From Citrus sinensis (taxonomy: Eukaryota > Streptophyta > Magnoliopsida > Sapindales > Rutaceae): a stretch of 64,000 nt of DNA. The notes under the pieces are model-generated. The model was not told the origin of the DNA and did no database searches. It worked only from the letters and a program-made list of their open reading frames with translations. The position numbers and the translations under genes are program-made. Each line of letters begins with the position of its first letter. The first letter of the stretch is position 1. Positions 11,191 to 25,091 of the stretch are shown here, in pieces. The stretch spans positions 26,317,001 through 26,381,000 of the forward strand of contig NC_068564.1 in assembly GCF_022201045.2 (NCBI RefSeq), given 5' to 3'.

Positions 11191-12101
11191 ATTTTCTTTG
11201 TTTTGGAGTATGTTGCTCAATGCACTATGTTCATGAAATAAAGTATTACTTATGTTGTTACTTTTCTTTTTTTGGCTTGGTGTAAATAAAAAAGTATTAC
11301 TCGAAATAAACGAATTGCCTTTTATTTATTTGTGCTTGAAAGGGAAAACTAATGCGAAATTTAAAATAAACGGATGATATTTGAAATATAAGAGACCTTT
11401 CCAACTCGACAAAATTACTCCCGATAAATGGAAAGTGAAGAAATATATTTTATGGACAGTACACTCAACGTACAAGCTCAATGATGTTTAGATTTCATAA
11501 ATCACAACGATGTTATCAAAATGTTGATTCGTATTAAGATCTTCAGAAAAGGCAAAAGAAAAAGTTTTGCATATACAGTTGATGAGAGATTGATTTCAGG
11601 CACAAGTTCTTGTCGAGGTGCCCTGCTTGCTGGAATAATCATTCCATTCTGCAGTCTCTGATCCAAAATTCCTGGAGGGTATATTATAATCATGTCGCAT
11701 TATTTTTAAGCCGCTTATCGATTAACTAAGAAGTTATTCTATGCACAATATGCTACGTCTGTTTGGCCTGCAGTAACAAATAGGAAACGGAAAACTTTTA
11801 GAGTGAAATGGAAATGCTTTCTAGATTAACAAGCAACAGAAGAAGGTTCAACTATTCTCTATTATGCAATCTTGACATATATTTCTTTCTATTTTTCATT
11901 TTATGGAATGTTTTCAATACAACGTTGAGATTAAAACCTATTCAATTTAAAAACAAACCTTTTTTAAATATTTCTTGTGAAGTTTCATAGCCCCAATGCA
12001 AGCTTTTTTGGCGTCCAAATTTCCAGTCATGTCATTCAATATCTGAAAAGGTAAAAAAGAAACAAAATTGGAAATAGAAAAGAAAAATTAAAGAATGAGA
12101 T
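11191..12101 (+). repeat. 3' flank duplicated with the RLP copy
   Basis: This non-coding DNA resembles 2273-2816 plus about 3537-3660: shared blocks include AGAGACCTTTCCAAC, AAAATGTTGATTCGTA, TATTATGCAATCTTGACA and CCAAATTTCCAGTCA. Resemblance ends abruptly at about 12101 (GAATGAGAT), 16 bp from the proposed stop codon of the neighbouring minus-strand TBC gene. It marks the 3' border of the tandem RLP duplication. Confidence 0.75.
11237..11242 (+). terminator. Poly(A) signal of the RLP gene
   Basis: AATAAA lies 47 bp after the stop codon and is conserved at 2324-2329 behind the pseudogene copy. Confidence 0.6.
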
Positions 12102-12116
12102 GAAAGACAGGATGGC

Positions 12117-15100
12117 CTATAGCCAAATCAAATTTCCCAGGGTGCTTTCATGGCAATGCAGTGATTTTTTTCCTAGTGAATGCCATTTAATGGTATTGCC
12201 AGCATCTATATCACCCAACAACTTCTCTTCATTAAGAAAATTTCCCAAAGTAACTCCTCTTCATTAAGAAAATTTTCTTTTATTTGAAGAGAACTTCTGT
12301 TATGTTCAAGAACAATTCTCTTCATGCACAACTTCTAAGCTATTCTTTTTTCTTATATGCGTTTATTGTGTTCTCTACTTGACTCTTAATAGTCCACAAA
12401 TGTGGATTGAACGTTTATTAAGTACGTAAGTTGATGACTGATCAAGCTGACCTTAACAACATCGTCCAGGCCGCGAGCTTCTTGCAGCAGCTTTGAGCTC
12501 TTATCTTTTAAGACACTGGCAACAAGAAACACAGAAATGGGAAGGGGAGCTTCTGAAGTCTTTGCTCCATTTTTCATATTTTCTCTCTCATACTTCCCAC
12601 ACTGACGAATTGATTTTGCTTTTGCTTTAGATCCCTCAGATTTAGTACTAGCAGCTGATTCAGCTTCTTCATACAGATAGAACAAGTGGGGATCATATTC
12701 TAGGGCCCACATCATCTGTTAAAAGTTGAAACAACCACAGAAAACAGCAATTATGATAATCAAAATTCACCTTCGCATGGAGGAAAAGAGAAGCATAACA
12801 AAAAAGCATTAAACTAAGAATGCAAGTTCAGAGAAAAGCATAAAACAAAACTAAGCATGTAGAGTTTCTATTCAACCCATTATACATCTCCACATCCACA
12901 TAGATTCCTTAGTTACCCTGTGTTGGGAGGGCATCAAATGCAAATCATACTGACTGGCCATTCTTCAGCCACATAAGTGAGCAACTTGATTAGATATTAG
13001 CACGATCCATTATTTTTCCTCTGCGCACTTGAGAAACTTACCGCCATAGGCCTTTCGTTTCATTTGTTTAATAGTCATGGAAGGGATTGTAATCCAAGTC
13101 CTGGGATATGAATCATGTAGGGAAAACTATGGTATAGACCCCTAGGTACAAACCTCATTCATGCTATAAAATTAATTGTACTAGAACTATTCTTCTTTTT
13201 TCCAATTTTTAATTACTTGAATCAGAAATAACAAAAAGGGAAGAAAAACTGAAAAACTTATCACTGAATTTTTTGAAAATTGGAATTCACATTTAAGGTG
13301 TTAAAAGAAGGGTATTGAGAAGTCTAGAAAGCACCTGAACTTTCTCAATTCAATAAAGTCAAAAAAAGAAAAAAGATGGTATTGGAAAAGGTAAACCATA
13401 CCTCCCAGAGATATAATGAGTCACAAAATGAAAATTCTCTACGGAACAAGACCATAAGCATTCTGAACGCAAAGAGATAGTCACCTCCGCCCAGTGTCTC
13501 TGTGTACAATAAAACATAATTTCTTGTTTCTTTCTGGCACATAAAAGGCAGAGATGCAGAAGAAAGTTGTGTAATGCAGTATCAGAAGAAAAACACAGAC
13601 AGTTAAAATATCATGTAATATTACTATGCATGAATAAAAGAATTTTTAAACCATTAACAAATCCTAAATACCTACAGATTGCATCTGCACAAGTTCAAGA
13701 AAGAAAATTCAAATGAGTTGGTTTGACAAAACATCACAGTTTGGATTGCTTTGTGTGGGAGCACAAAAAATTGTTTTGGATAAAAGAAAGCAAACATAAT
13801 TCCCATGTTTTGAATCAGAAAACATAAAGCCTTTGCCAACAAACATTTTAAAGAGTTATTTTTGGGCTTTCTACCCAGTAGCACACAGGACTGAGCCTAC
13901 ATACTTTCATTGTCAGCTTCTTGTTAAAATGACAAAGCAAAGATTTGTGAGTTGCTAATGAATAAGTGTAAACTGGCTTACACTGACTGAGATGCGAGAT
14001 TTATTTGAGACATTTTTGCTGTATATTATTACCCAAAATTACAAGCAAAAACGTAAATTCTAGATCATACCTAAATGTTGATGAAGTTTTGGATCGATAA
14101 CCTGAGTAATTGAAGCCAAATTACTAAGTTGTGCCTCCACCCCAACAGAGCTCTCAGTGCATCTGAAATTTCCTCGCTTCAGAATTTCAAATAAGAACAA
14201 TATGAGTAAGAATCTGGATATTGAGTTGCAAAAAAAGAAGTATAAGACAACAGCCACCAGAACAAAAAGCAATATATCTAAATTATCATATGGAGACGCG
14301 GTTCATTTAATTCCCAACACCGAAAAGAAAATAAAAATTAAAACCTCCTAAGCCCTCCTATGCATGTAGACTAGTTGTTCAAGAACAGAGATCTGACACT
14401 TAGAGGAACATGCTTCTTAGATAATTCTGACACATTTTCCTGTTTCATTAAAGAAAAAGAGAACATTTCCCTCTTGTGGCTTTACAAAAAGGGAAGGATC
14501 AAATTTACTTTGACTAAGGATGAATCAGGAAGACCAATATCGAGCAAGCATTGAGAGCCAACGCATAGTTTCCAGAACATGGATAAAGACAATTTGTAAA
14601 ACCACCACCAAGTATCACAAAGCTTGCAAATTATGATGTGCAACAGTTCACAAGGGTGGACAGAATATGATTTCCCTGGGTATAATGGAGACCGATTGAA
14701 AACATGCTACGTAGAATCAGAGAAAAGAAGAAACAACATATGAAGCATAGAACAAGAAATCAATTGATGAAAGCAAACAAATGAAAGAAATTGATGGGAA
14801 TTCATTAGTTACAATTTCAAATAAACTATATATCGCAAAAGGGGAAACTACATAAACTCTGCAGCCATGGAAATGGAAAGAATTTCCAGGTGAAAGGTGC
14901 TGGAAAAGGCTAAAATGAATAAAAGCACTTGCTATATTTTGCATTGTTCCTATTATTGACAGGGAATCCTAAAGAGACTTCAAGAGAGATGAAAATAAAT
15001 ATTTTACCAATGCAATGGAATTTATCTTATCCTCAATTGTTAAAACATTAATAAATGAAGAATGTCATATTGTTAAGCAAGAAGTTAACTTGTTGGTAGC

Positions 15101-18100
15101 TCTTAATAAAACAAAATTCTACACACCAAATCAAAATGCAATATTGCGCCACACAATGAATTCCATGGAAAATGCAATAAATAATATATACCAATCTGCG
15201 CATCAAACGTTCGAAGCACCAAAATGCATCAGCTTCATTTTCAAGCAGAATTATCATGGGGGAACAAAGATCACTCATTCCTGTTCATCACAATGACAAA
15301 GTTCAACTGCAGAGTTAGCACTTTAATGCACGTGATAGTGGGGCCCCAACAATAAAGGAATTTTGTTTAATTACTCACCTTGACAATAGCCAACATCTCT
15401 ATCTACCCAGGCATAAACAGCTAGAATATCCCAAAGTTTCGACAAGTTTTCTTGCTTCTCATAAAACACCAATGTCCTGTCAGTGCGAATCACATCAAGA
15501 CCTAGCATAAACAGCATCCAAGTAGAATGAGTCAGAAATAATAACTAGTAACAAAATTAAAAAAAAAAAAGATAAACAAAAAATAGGGAAGAAATATTTA
15601 GATTTACTTTTGATGGTTAACATGAGTAAAAGAATCACCAACCATAGGAAAAAGGAATAACAAGTTCAACTATAGAAAAGAGGAATAATAAGTTAGTACA
15701 ACTTACAAAAGAGATTTCTATCTCTATCCATTTTCTTCTTGAAGGACATTAATGTAAACCAGAATTCAAAAATCATGCTGGAATAAGATATTTGAGATGG
15801 AATGCTCATTCGAAATGTGAAAGAGTCATTCAAACCACAATCTCAAGACCATCATGCATGTATAAAAAGTTCAATCATGAAATGGTAATTCTCATCATTT
15901 ATTGCCAATCGGTAGAAGCTGAAATAATGGGTATTTCAAATCCTTCACATGCTATATTAATCTAAAGTCAAAATAAGAAACAGAGAATTGACAGAAGGAA
16001 AGGAGCAAATTTGAGGGGTGGAAAAAAATAAATGGGTCTGCATATGCAATTCAAAGGTATCACCAACCTATTTGATGTAGTGTTAGCATCCACTGAATAA
16101 CTTTCTTGTCCAAAGGACCATGGCTGAGAAGCTCTTTCACCATTTTTGAACTAGAAGCACTTATACCTGAAGAATGCATGGCATTAACATATAAAATATC
16201 ACTGTATTTCAGTGTAGTCACTTTCTTTAGAATGTAACGTCAATTCCTTGCCTGAATTTGTTTCCTGAAGTACTAAAGGGTCTTGAATGGGTTGACCATC
16301 TTCAGTGACTACAGGGGCAGTGATGAATTTGCCACTTCCAACAACAGGAAAGATTTGATGGCACTCCTCTTTCCACGCAGAATATTGCAACCTGAAGACA
16401 AAAGAAATAACAGTTAGCAAATGAAGTCCTACTTTATGGTGAGGTTGCAGAAAAGATTTTAGTTATTCAGCTCCCAAAAGATTATTGAAATGGACCTTCT
16501 AATTGATGAACTCATAAAATTATGCCACACTAAACTAAATATATGATAAGAATTCAGATGTGTTTAAAGTGCAAAAGTGTATAAACATTAAGCAAAGCTC
16601 ATCATCTGAATTTCAAGCATAAATAAAACTTTATTGAAAACTGAACAATTGGGTATTCCTTGCTATTTACAAACAATAAGCACAGACCGTTAGATCATCT
16701 AAGGATTTGATGAAGGAATAATTTTTATTCCTAGTGTGACCAACAAACTCAGTGAGTTAACAATGAAATCAAATTTTCAACGGAAGAAATACTCGCATCA
16801 AAATAATACAAAAAGATCGAGCACACCATATTAACCGGACATACATTATTGTCAAAGCCAGAAGCCAAGCCAATGAAAAATTAGTTTTGACCCTTTGCAT
16901 GCCCAATACGTTATTTGATATCTAAAAATCTAAAATAGGATCACATCTTGACAGTGACACTGATCAAACTTATAGTTCCCAAACTTATAGTTCCCAACAA
17001 TCTCAAAGAAAATATTTATGAACTAACTTTTAATATTATTATAATCTGTACAAAATATTAAATATTTACTACCTTCGACGTTGCCGTATCTCCTCTCGTT
17101 CATCAAATGTACTCTTAGGCTCACAACAACCAAGTAGAAATTCCCAAACTTCTCCTCTAATTGATGGATGGATGCCCTATGGAGACAAAACAATGCAGAA
17201 TGTTAGTTATCAGCATTCTCAAATTGATCAGAAAACAATTTAATGGGAAAAGGCAATAGTAAATGAGAGCAAAGAAAATTATGGAAAATTTAAAAAAAGG
17301 GATGAATATAGCAAATTCTGCCAATTGCAAACTTATGTAACCTTGCTAAAAAAGAAAAGATAATATAATGGGGCAGCAACCATAAAAGTGACTGCAGTGA
17401 GACTCCTGATGGCAAAAGGGATAAAAATTCACAAAGCAATGTTACAATCATTATGATTGAGGTGCATTAAGTGATTCACCAAATCTATTTCAAACTTATC
17501 AAATAAATCTAAGTTCATTCCAAACAATCATACAAAGTAATTCTAAGCAAAAGCAAATAACTTTAAGCATGCTCAAACTTGGGCATAACTTCTAATATTC
17601 TACCATGCAGAATATGTCCAACCTCAGCTTGTAGCAACTTTTAAACAACAAAGATGAACTTACCCCACGATGGATTCGACTTAGAGTCTTTCCTATATCC
17701 AGCTGTCCTTCTGGAGTAAACGCAGCCTGCCATTTCCTAGCACTTAGCGTTTTCCCAGGCTGCATTAGCCAATAAAACTGAAAGCTTTAGTAATTTCAAA
17801 CAAAGCCGTACATTTAAGGATAATCAAATCAAAACCAAACTGATGCTTTCTATCATGGTGAGCAAGTAAATTCTCATAAATAATAATGCACAGCTATTGA
17901 AATAAATTATCTTTATTGATCAAAATTTTGGGTTGAAAATGAAATTGGTGAAGGTTTAAAATTTCAAAAAATTTGTTATACCTGGCCTAAGGTTATCATC
18001 TTACAAACTTAACTACAGTGTTAGAAATGTGTACAAAAACATGTGCTCAAGATCTTTGTTTTGGTTAAAAAACCTTTAATATCATCATCAAAATTCATAA

Positions 18101-18480
18101 ATTTACAACCCAATTAAACTCAATATTGCTCAAATTCCTTACTTCCCGAAGGCCAATATGTATGATACATTTCTCATAACATAATCGAAATCCAACATTA
18201 ACACACGCATTCGGCATCACATTTAAATGATACCAATAAAATTTTTAAAATTCATAAATCAGCCTATCATGCTGAACAAATAATGCAACATTTCCATAAT
18301 TCACAAAACAACAACTGCTGCAACCCAGAAAATATAAGGGAAAGAACAAAAAATTGAAACTTCAGCATAAACAAGCAGGAAAGCACAAACCTTGATTTTG
18401 AATCTAGTTTTGGGCACATCAGTGCACTCAGGCCTGACCTCGTAGTAAGAATCAGCAGGTTCAGCCGGCGCCCCCCACAT
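12117..18480 (-). CDS. TBC-domain Rab GTPase-activating protein
   Basis: Eleven exons, written high to low: 18480-18391, 17759-17664, 17176-17073, 16391-16252, 16166-16068, 15501-15379, 15280-15192, 14176-14071, 13499-13402, 12715-12452, 12221-12117. Together they give 437 aa, near the family's usual length. TBC proteins (Gyp1-like) accelerate GTP hydrolysis by Rab/Ypt GTPases in vesicle traffic. The domain begins at HRGGIHPSIRGEVW (about residue 60). The arginine-finger motif IGLDVIR puts Arg at about 182, and the glutamine-finger motif YCQG puts Gln at about 217. Later landmarks are FWCFERLMRRL, DPKLHQHL and MLMVLFRREF. All introns are GT-AG except intron 4, which uses a GC donor (TTCAG|GCAAGG). 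The last exon is tentative: LLGDIDAGN fits the family but the following 25 residues do not. Confidence 0.88.
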
Positions 18481-19242
18481 TTATGATGAAAAATAGATAA
18501 CCAATATCCAAAAAACTGTTTTCAGAAAGCAAAACCGGAACCTTCAACCCAGATCCCCACGACTAAAGATCAATCAAATTATGTTTTCAGATACCCTTTT
18601 GAGAGAAAAATTCAGAGATGCCAAATATGGGGGACCCAGTTGAGGTGCTGGCAGAAACCAAGAATTGATCAAAGCTAAAGAAATGACATAAACAATGTAT
18701 TTCTCATTAATTTTTTTCTTTTTTTCTTTTTTATTATTAAAGGCTTAGTTGGTGTTGTTGATGGTGCTGGTTATGGCGGATGTGTAAAACTTGTCTGTCT
18801 GTCTCAAAGCCATCTCACAACACAACCGCAGGCCGGTCAATGCGTTAATGTTTTTTTAACGTTCCTGGTTGTTTCTCCCTTTCTCTGCCACCAGTCGTAT
18901 CCCCGATGTTTGCCAAAATCATAAATAAGGGTAAAATTTACGACTCATTTTACATTCAGGTCCCTGCTATATTATGTTTTGCTAACGGGTGGTTATGAGA
19001 GATCATCCGCTTTTGTAAGTTGTAACTATATTCCTGTACTGATTAGATATAGTTAGAGGTGGTAATTAATTTCTTATACGGGCTCGGAAGCATTAATTTC
19101 TTATATTCCTTTCTTAATTAATGCATAACCCACTCATTCGTATCCTCAAATTAAAATCACCTCTTTCAAGATTAGTATGTTTAGCAATGAATGTAAGAGA
19201 TCAATTTAAATAAGTTGTTAATGTACAACAAAATATGGTTTA

Positions 19243-19246
<4 letters not shown>

Positions 19247-19274
<28 letters not shown>
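19247..19274. repeat. (AT)n microsatellite
   Basis: About fourteen AT dinucleotides, followed by GCACACAC. Confidence 0.9.
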
Positions 19275-19281
<7 letters not shown>

Positions 19282-22200
19282 CCTGTCATTTTTATCAAAG
19301 TCATATTTAGCATTTTCTTAGTACTTTGATATTGTAATTTACTATTTTTATTTAAGTTTACTTAAGGGAGTAAGTTTAGTTTGTTATAAATAAGTCATGT
19401 TATTATTGTTTAAATAAGTTTTATATAGATACAACAAAGTAATAATAATAATAAAAGCAATGGTTGATGTTTAGTGGATGAGGTTTTCTATTCCTATACT
19501 TTCAAAAAAAAAAAAAATCTCACTAGTTAGTAGAAAGTGATAGTTTAAATTTCATGAGTAATGTTTATTACAATCTATTGCACAAATACTATTTATTTAA
19601 ACTAATGTATAAATATAACATTGTTACCATATGTCCCATTCTTTTAAAGGTTTCGAATACAAATATGACATAAAACATTATATTTTAAAATCACATAACA
19701 TATGATTTCAATTAGGAAAAAAGACACCAACACTCCCTTAATTTGAGAAAATGATCATAAAAATGTCATGTTTTTGGATATAATCACACTAAATTATTTG
19801 GGACACACAAACTCTTTTTTAGACAAACCTTAGAGACTACGTACATATGTGATTATATATAAACACAAAGGATAGTTTATATGTTTTAAAAAGAGTTTAT
19901 ATAACCATTTTAAAATGCTAAAAAAAGAACTTGTATATTTTATAATAGGGTATATTTAATTATTTCTAAAATTACAGAATTTTCGTGATCATTTCTTTAA
20001 ACTAAAGAAAAGGGGTATCAGTATCCCTTTTCCCATCTGTAAATATAAATAGATTTTATTTTTTATTTTTACCAGTGTAGCACTAAAACAAGCACACAGA
20101 CATTTGTGCATCTAGTTCTGGGTACCGAAACCCTGCAGTAGTATTTGACATCATTAGATAGACTGTGTCAATATGACAGTAGATATTGCACAATTGTAAG
20201 GATGTGTCTCAGGATAATTATAAACCATAAAATCAAGGAGCCTATTGTAAATAACTCTCTAGTTTCTTACAATTGAAAAATTACACTTCTCCTTTCTGTC
20301 TTTGCTCTCAGGATAAATTCTCTCTCTCCAGTTCATTTAATATCCTAACTTAAATGATCTCTGCATATCTCACCGGTATTTTCAGTTAATTACAGCAAAA
20401 TTTTATTTTTCATATATATATATAAAGGAAAATTTGTTGAGGAATTCTGAAGTGAATGAAGAAATTCTTTTTAAATTTCGTAAAAAAGAAAAACTGGCGC
20501 ATAATATACGAACGAATCCGGATTGTCTCTATGCATTTGCAATATTCTGTATCTATTTACAGTTTACTTCAAGCATGTAATTTTTTTGGGATAATTTTTA
20601 TTTGTTTTTTTTAATCTGTTATATTATATTTTGCAAGTAATTATCGGGTTTAACTTTTTAACTAATGGTGAATTAAGAATCCTCACTGAAAGTTATGGGA
20701 TCGGAAAGAGCTCGTGATCACACAACCTGTTCTCTACTTTTTCAATCTTTATCTTGGCAATGGGTTGGTGCAAAAAGCCTTTCTAAAACGGGATACCTGT
20801 GAATTGTGGTCTGCTTAAACATTTGACCTCCTCAATAATCCCATGAATCAGTCCAACATGCCTCCATTTGCTATAAAATCTGCGGCTCTTCAATTCCTTT
20901 TTTTTTTTTTTTGGTTGTTTTGAATTGTTCAATGTTTCATTCAACTTCCTTCCCAAGGAGGATATGGCAATTTTAAATTTGTAGAATTCAACTTGCATAT
21001 GGTTGTTGGAGATATAAAGTGAGTGCTTCGAAAAAATTAATCTATTCTGTGATAAACACTCGAAGCATAATCATACATTTACACAAATTTTATCGAGAGA
21101 TACGAGTAAATGGGCTCAACTATTTAGATAAGGTATGCTAGACTTCGACGTGAGGGTCTCGAAAAATTTTAATTTATTGTAATTATAATATATTTGTAAA
21201 TGTAATTAAAAAAGTTGTATATCTATTTGGATCATTTAGCATATTCTTACAAAAACTCTAACTAGATTGTGATTAAAAGAAGTGTAGAATAGTGAATATC
21301 ATATCATTCTTATGTCACTAGCTAATAGGGATGGTCAAAATTAACATGTTGGGATTAATTTCCCTTTTTTCTACAATAAAAATGATTTAATCTGGCAAGA
21401 AGAATCAAGCACATTGAATATCAAACCCCCACTCATTTTGATTGGTGGCCAATCTTGTATAGGAGTTGATTAATTGCACAAGGACTTGTATGTCGCCAAG
21501 GGGAAGAATAGTCAAAACTCAAAAGCAACTATTAAACACCAAACTATGCCACTCGGGGTCCACTCATTTAATGCTCTATGTCCACAGAAACCGTAAAACA
21601 ATATCAGTATTGAGTAGATCTCTACAAATATATATATATACATATAGGGACGGGTTATTTACACTTAAAAAAATTATTTTACGCACTCTTATTTTAAAAA
21701 AGTTTATTTATTATTAAAAATACATTTGATGTGAATTATAAGAACAGTTCTTCCCTTAAATAACCTAAGTGATTGCTTAGGAGTTAGGATCCATTATATA
21801 TTAAGGCTTTAAATTTTTGTTGAACATATTATTTTATTCTTAAAAAAATAAAAATTTGTATATTATAGCTAACTCAATTATAAATATATATATCAATTTT
21901 GAATTTATTGTTGTTTTATAATTATCTTTTCCTAAAAAAACCATCAAAACCCCTACAAAGTCTCTCCCATTAAAAGCTTATGTTTATTACCTCATCCATT
22001 AGAATATTTTCCTCCTAAAATAGGAGATGAAGTGCATTACTTAAGGAGGGGAAAAAAAGAAAAATCAACGGTTTTTCCTATTTTCATAGTTAATAGTAAT
22101 TGCTCAAAGGCTCATAAATCATATAATCAAAATTAATTTGTAATTTCATAGCATCTCAAACTTTCATGTTTTATCTTTCGATGCTCCTCTTAATTACTTG

Positions 22201-23533
22201 TGTCATTTATTTTTTGTATTCTTTTTGAAAATATTCTTGTTTTTGTAGGCTTTTGATTCTATTTTTCTTGAATAATTGTATGCTTGTTTTGAAAAAAAAA
22301 ATCTATTAGAAAATAAATGTTCAGCAATATTAAAAAAAGTATATATATATATAATTATAGAGAAGTTAGTTCAATTTCAAAAAGTAGTTCTTGATGAGTT
22401 TATCACAAGTAATAAAGATGGGAACTTGAGTAAAGAATTAGTAATTGAATAAGCTTCAATTAAATTAAAAGATCATGAAACAATTTGCCTAGTTGAGCAG
22501 CCCCTGGTGAATAATTATTAAGGACATATTATGAGTCAATATAATCTAATTACTCTAAACACTCATCTAATTATTAATGTACTATACAATCCATTCACTT
22601 TTTTTTTTTTTTGAAAAAACCAATCCACTGACAATTAATATTTATTATGTTATTCTGCAAATTGAGAGAAAAATTAATGCTTAAACATCTAAATTTCTAT
22701 GCGATATTTGATTAGTCTTCACCTGTTATACATATATATTGCTAATAATATTATTATCCCACAGCAAAATCCTTTTCCATGTCCTTATTCCTTTCTTTCT
22801 TTCCTTTTTTTTTTTTTTGGGTGAAAAGAACCCCTGGGTGTTAGTTAAATAGATGAATCTATTATAAAATTAAAAAGAAGAACTTAAAATTTGATAGGAG
22901 TTAAAATGCATTTTTGAAAACTTAGTAACTAGTAAAGTATATTTATACTTTGGCATGATTCTACTGTTGCAAATATGCATTTAAAATTTTTAAAGAATTT
23001 TTGTTTGGTTGTGTCGAATAGTTTTATAGGTGTATACAATAAAAAAAAAAAAGATTATCAATTTAAAAAGTTTAAGTGAGGATATTTTTATTATTTAATG
23101 AATGTACAAAGTAAAAAATTAATTTTTTAAATTTAATAGATGGTAAAGATTTTTTGAAATTTATTTTCAAACATCGAACCATGATTTTAGTTGTCACGTT
23201 AATTAGTGGGTGCAATTATGGCTTTAGTTAGTTGTCATATCTATTAGCTGTTTTATTTGTTTTTGGGCCGGGAACAAAAAGTGCTAATGTGGTTGCACAT
23301 TGGGGCCATGAATTATTAGATTTGAGGGGTTTCTTGTATGGGCTCCAGAGAAATAATATCAGATTTGATTTCTATACAAATATGGGAACTTTGAAGTTGA
23401 GCATAATAAGCATTTCTTAATTCGGTACCTAATTCGGATTCTTTCCGAATATGATTATGTGTTAGAGTAAATTATTTAACTGTTAATTAGTAGTTAATAA
23501 ATAAAAAAATAAAGAATCTTACCCATACACTAC

Positions 23534-23884
23534 AGTGGCAGATGTAGAAAAATAATTTACTGAGAGCTAAATTAAATAATAGTAAGATAAAAACTGAAAA
23601 CTTGAATATAATTCTTTTGATTTAACACAATCTCTAGTTGAAATGTGGCACCCACAATTTTATAATTAGGAATTATAAATATTTTGAACTGTGAGCTTTG
23701 ATTTTTAAGTCAAAGTATAACTTTTGTAATTAATAAAATAATAGTTTAAATTTTAAAGGATGAGACTATCTAATAATTTGACAAGACTATTTAGAAATAT
23801 GTGACTTTTTCTTTATAAAATAGAGATTTTATTTTTTCCAGTGGGGGCTTGAGCCCCCAGTGGTCCTATAGTGAATCCACCTCT
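23534..23884. mobile_element. MITE-like element, about 350 bp
   Basis: The left end AGTGGCAGATGTAG and the right end ATCCACCTCT (inverted: AGAGGTGGAT) form short imperfect terminal inverted repeats. Near the right end is a near-perfect palindrome, CCAGTGGGGGCTTGAGCCCCCAG-like, at about 23839-23862. The flanks ATACACTAC and ATACTACTA are similar and may be a diverged 8-9 bp target duplication, which would suit a hAT or Mutator-type element. There is no coding capacity. Confidence 0.5.
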
Positions 23885-25085
23885 ATACTACTATAAAAAT
23901 ACATATGGTAGAAAATCTTTAAAAGTATAATATATATTTGATAACGAGAGGATCTTATTCCTTCCCATATAGATTGTATTTCCTTTATTTTGATAATTAA
24001 TAATTAGCAATATTGAAGCATTTATTTCTCGCTTTGAACAACAAGCAAATATGTTTTGGGTGAGACTATTTGCATTCTTAAAATTACTTTAACAATCTAA
24101 ATTTAATAAAATAATTATTACAAAAATACTCATGATATAATTTACTATTGAGGATAATATATATTGAGTAAATACAAATAATTAGCACGCTTATTTAATT
24201 TATGACTCTCCTACTACAAATTTATTTTCAGCATCTTTTTTTTTAATGGGATTTTTTTTTTCAGAATCTTAACAATAATAAGTTGAGCAAATACTTACAA
24301 AAGGCCAAATCCATACTTTGGGAGATTTTAACTACAATTATTTTATTTTATTTTATTGTTCAATATAAAGCGAAAGAAATGTTCGGGGCAAAATATTTTT
24401 GGCAATGTTTCAAAAAAATAAATAAACTTGTCTGTGTCCCACATTATGAAAAATGAGTTTGAAGTTTTTTTCTTTTTCAGTTCAAGAAAATGAATTAAAA
24501 CCTTATGTGAATTTGTTGAATGTGGATAACTAATAATAAGTACTTGAACATTTAAAAAAAAATTGATAACATTTTATTCTTATTCTTTTATTTTTATTTT
24601 ATTTTAGTTTTGGTGAGTAATGCAAAGTAGATAAAGATAATTAATTTAAATAGTTACTTTTTGTGGGTTGAGATTTTATTAAATATATATAGGATAAGGA
24701 CTGTTTTGGCATTTAAAAGTGTACAAAGTAAAATTTAATTTTTTAAATTTAATTGATGGATATTTAGAATAAAGTGTTCAAAATAATTTTTAAAATTTAA
24801 AGAGCCTCACTGATATGGTTTAGTACATTGTCTTTTTTATAATTAAGTGTTAAATTAAACAAAATGGAAATCTGTTTTATACATCAAGCGTCTCCAACAA
24901 ATTATTAAATAATAATCCTTGTCTAAAATTTGAAAGGGGGGCTCTGCCATATGTGTGAACTAAGGTTAATGTCAACCTTTATAGGATCATAATAATCGTT
25001 AACCCTTTAGCACAAGACATGAATATTCTTAATGGTTGTGAAGCAAAGTATAGATCCACAATACCCAACACACAGAAAAAACTAA

Positions 25086-25091
25086 TATAAA
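25086..25091 (+). promoter_or_regulatory. Candidate TATA box of the early nodulin-like gene
   Basis: TATAAA at 25086-25091. If used, the leader would be about 240 nt and would contain upstream ATGs at 25140 (another frame) and 25264 (in frame), so a later start site is also possible. Confidence 0.4.

Larger units (their letters stand above)
18481..25085. other. Intergenic, gene-poor AT-rich DNA
   Basis: The first 200 bp are the likely 5' UTR and promoter of the TBC gene. The rest shows no credible gene. It holds an AT dinucleotide run (19247-19274), a MITE (23534-23884) and many poly-A or poly-T tracts. A stretch at about 20090-20400 has pyrimidine-rich, LTR-like texture but no boundaries I could define. 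Confidence 0.65.

Noticed and set aside
15015..15296. Plus-strand open frame over TBC exon 7
   Set aside because: It is the complement of a well-supported coding exon and its intron; no family resemblance.
20090..20400. Possible LTR remnant (pyrimidine-rich, LTR-like texture)
   Set aside because: No TG...CA ends, target duplication or second copy could be found in the window.
20783..20998. Minus-strand frame with YSKWRHVGLIHGI-like sequence
   Set aside because: Too short, runs through a poly-T tract, and matches no family I recognise.
23232..23420. Plus-strand frame containing SANVVAHWGHE
   Set aside because: Faint resemblance to the end of RNase H domains but no supporting motifs around it.
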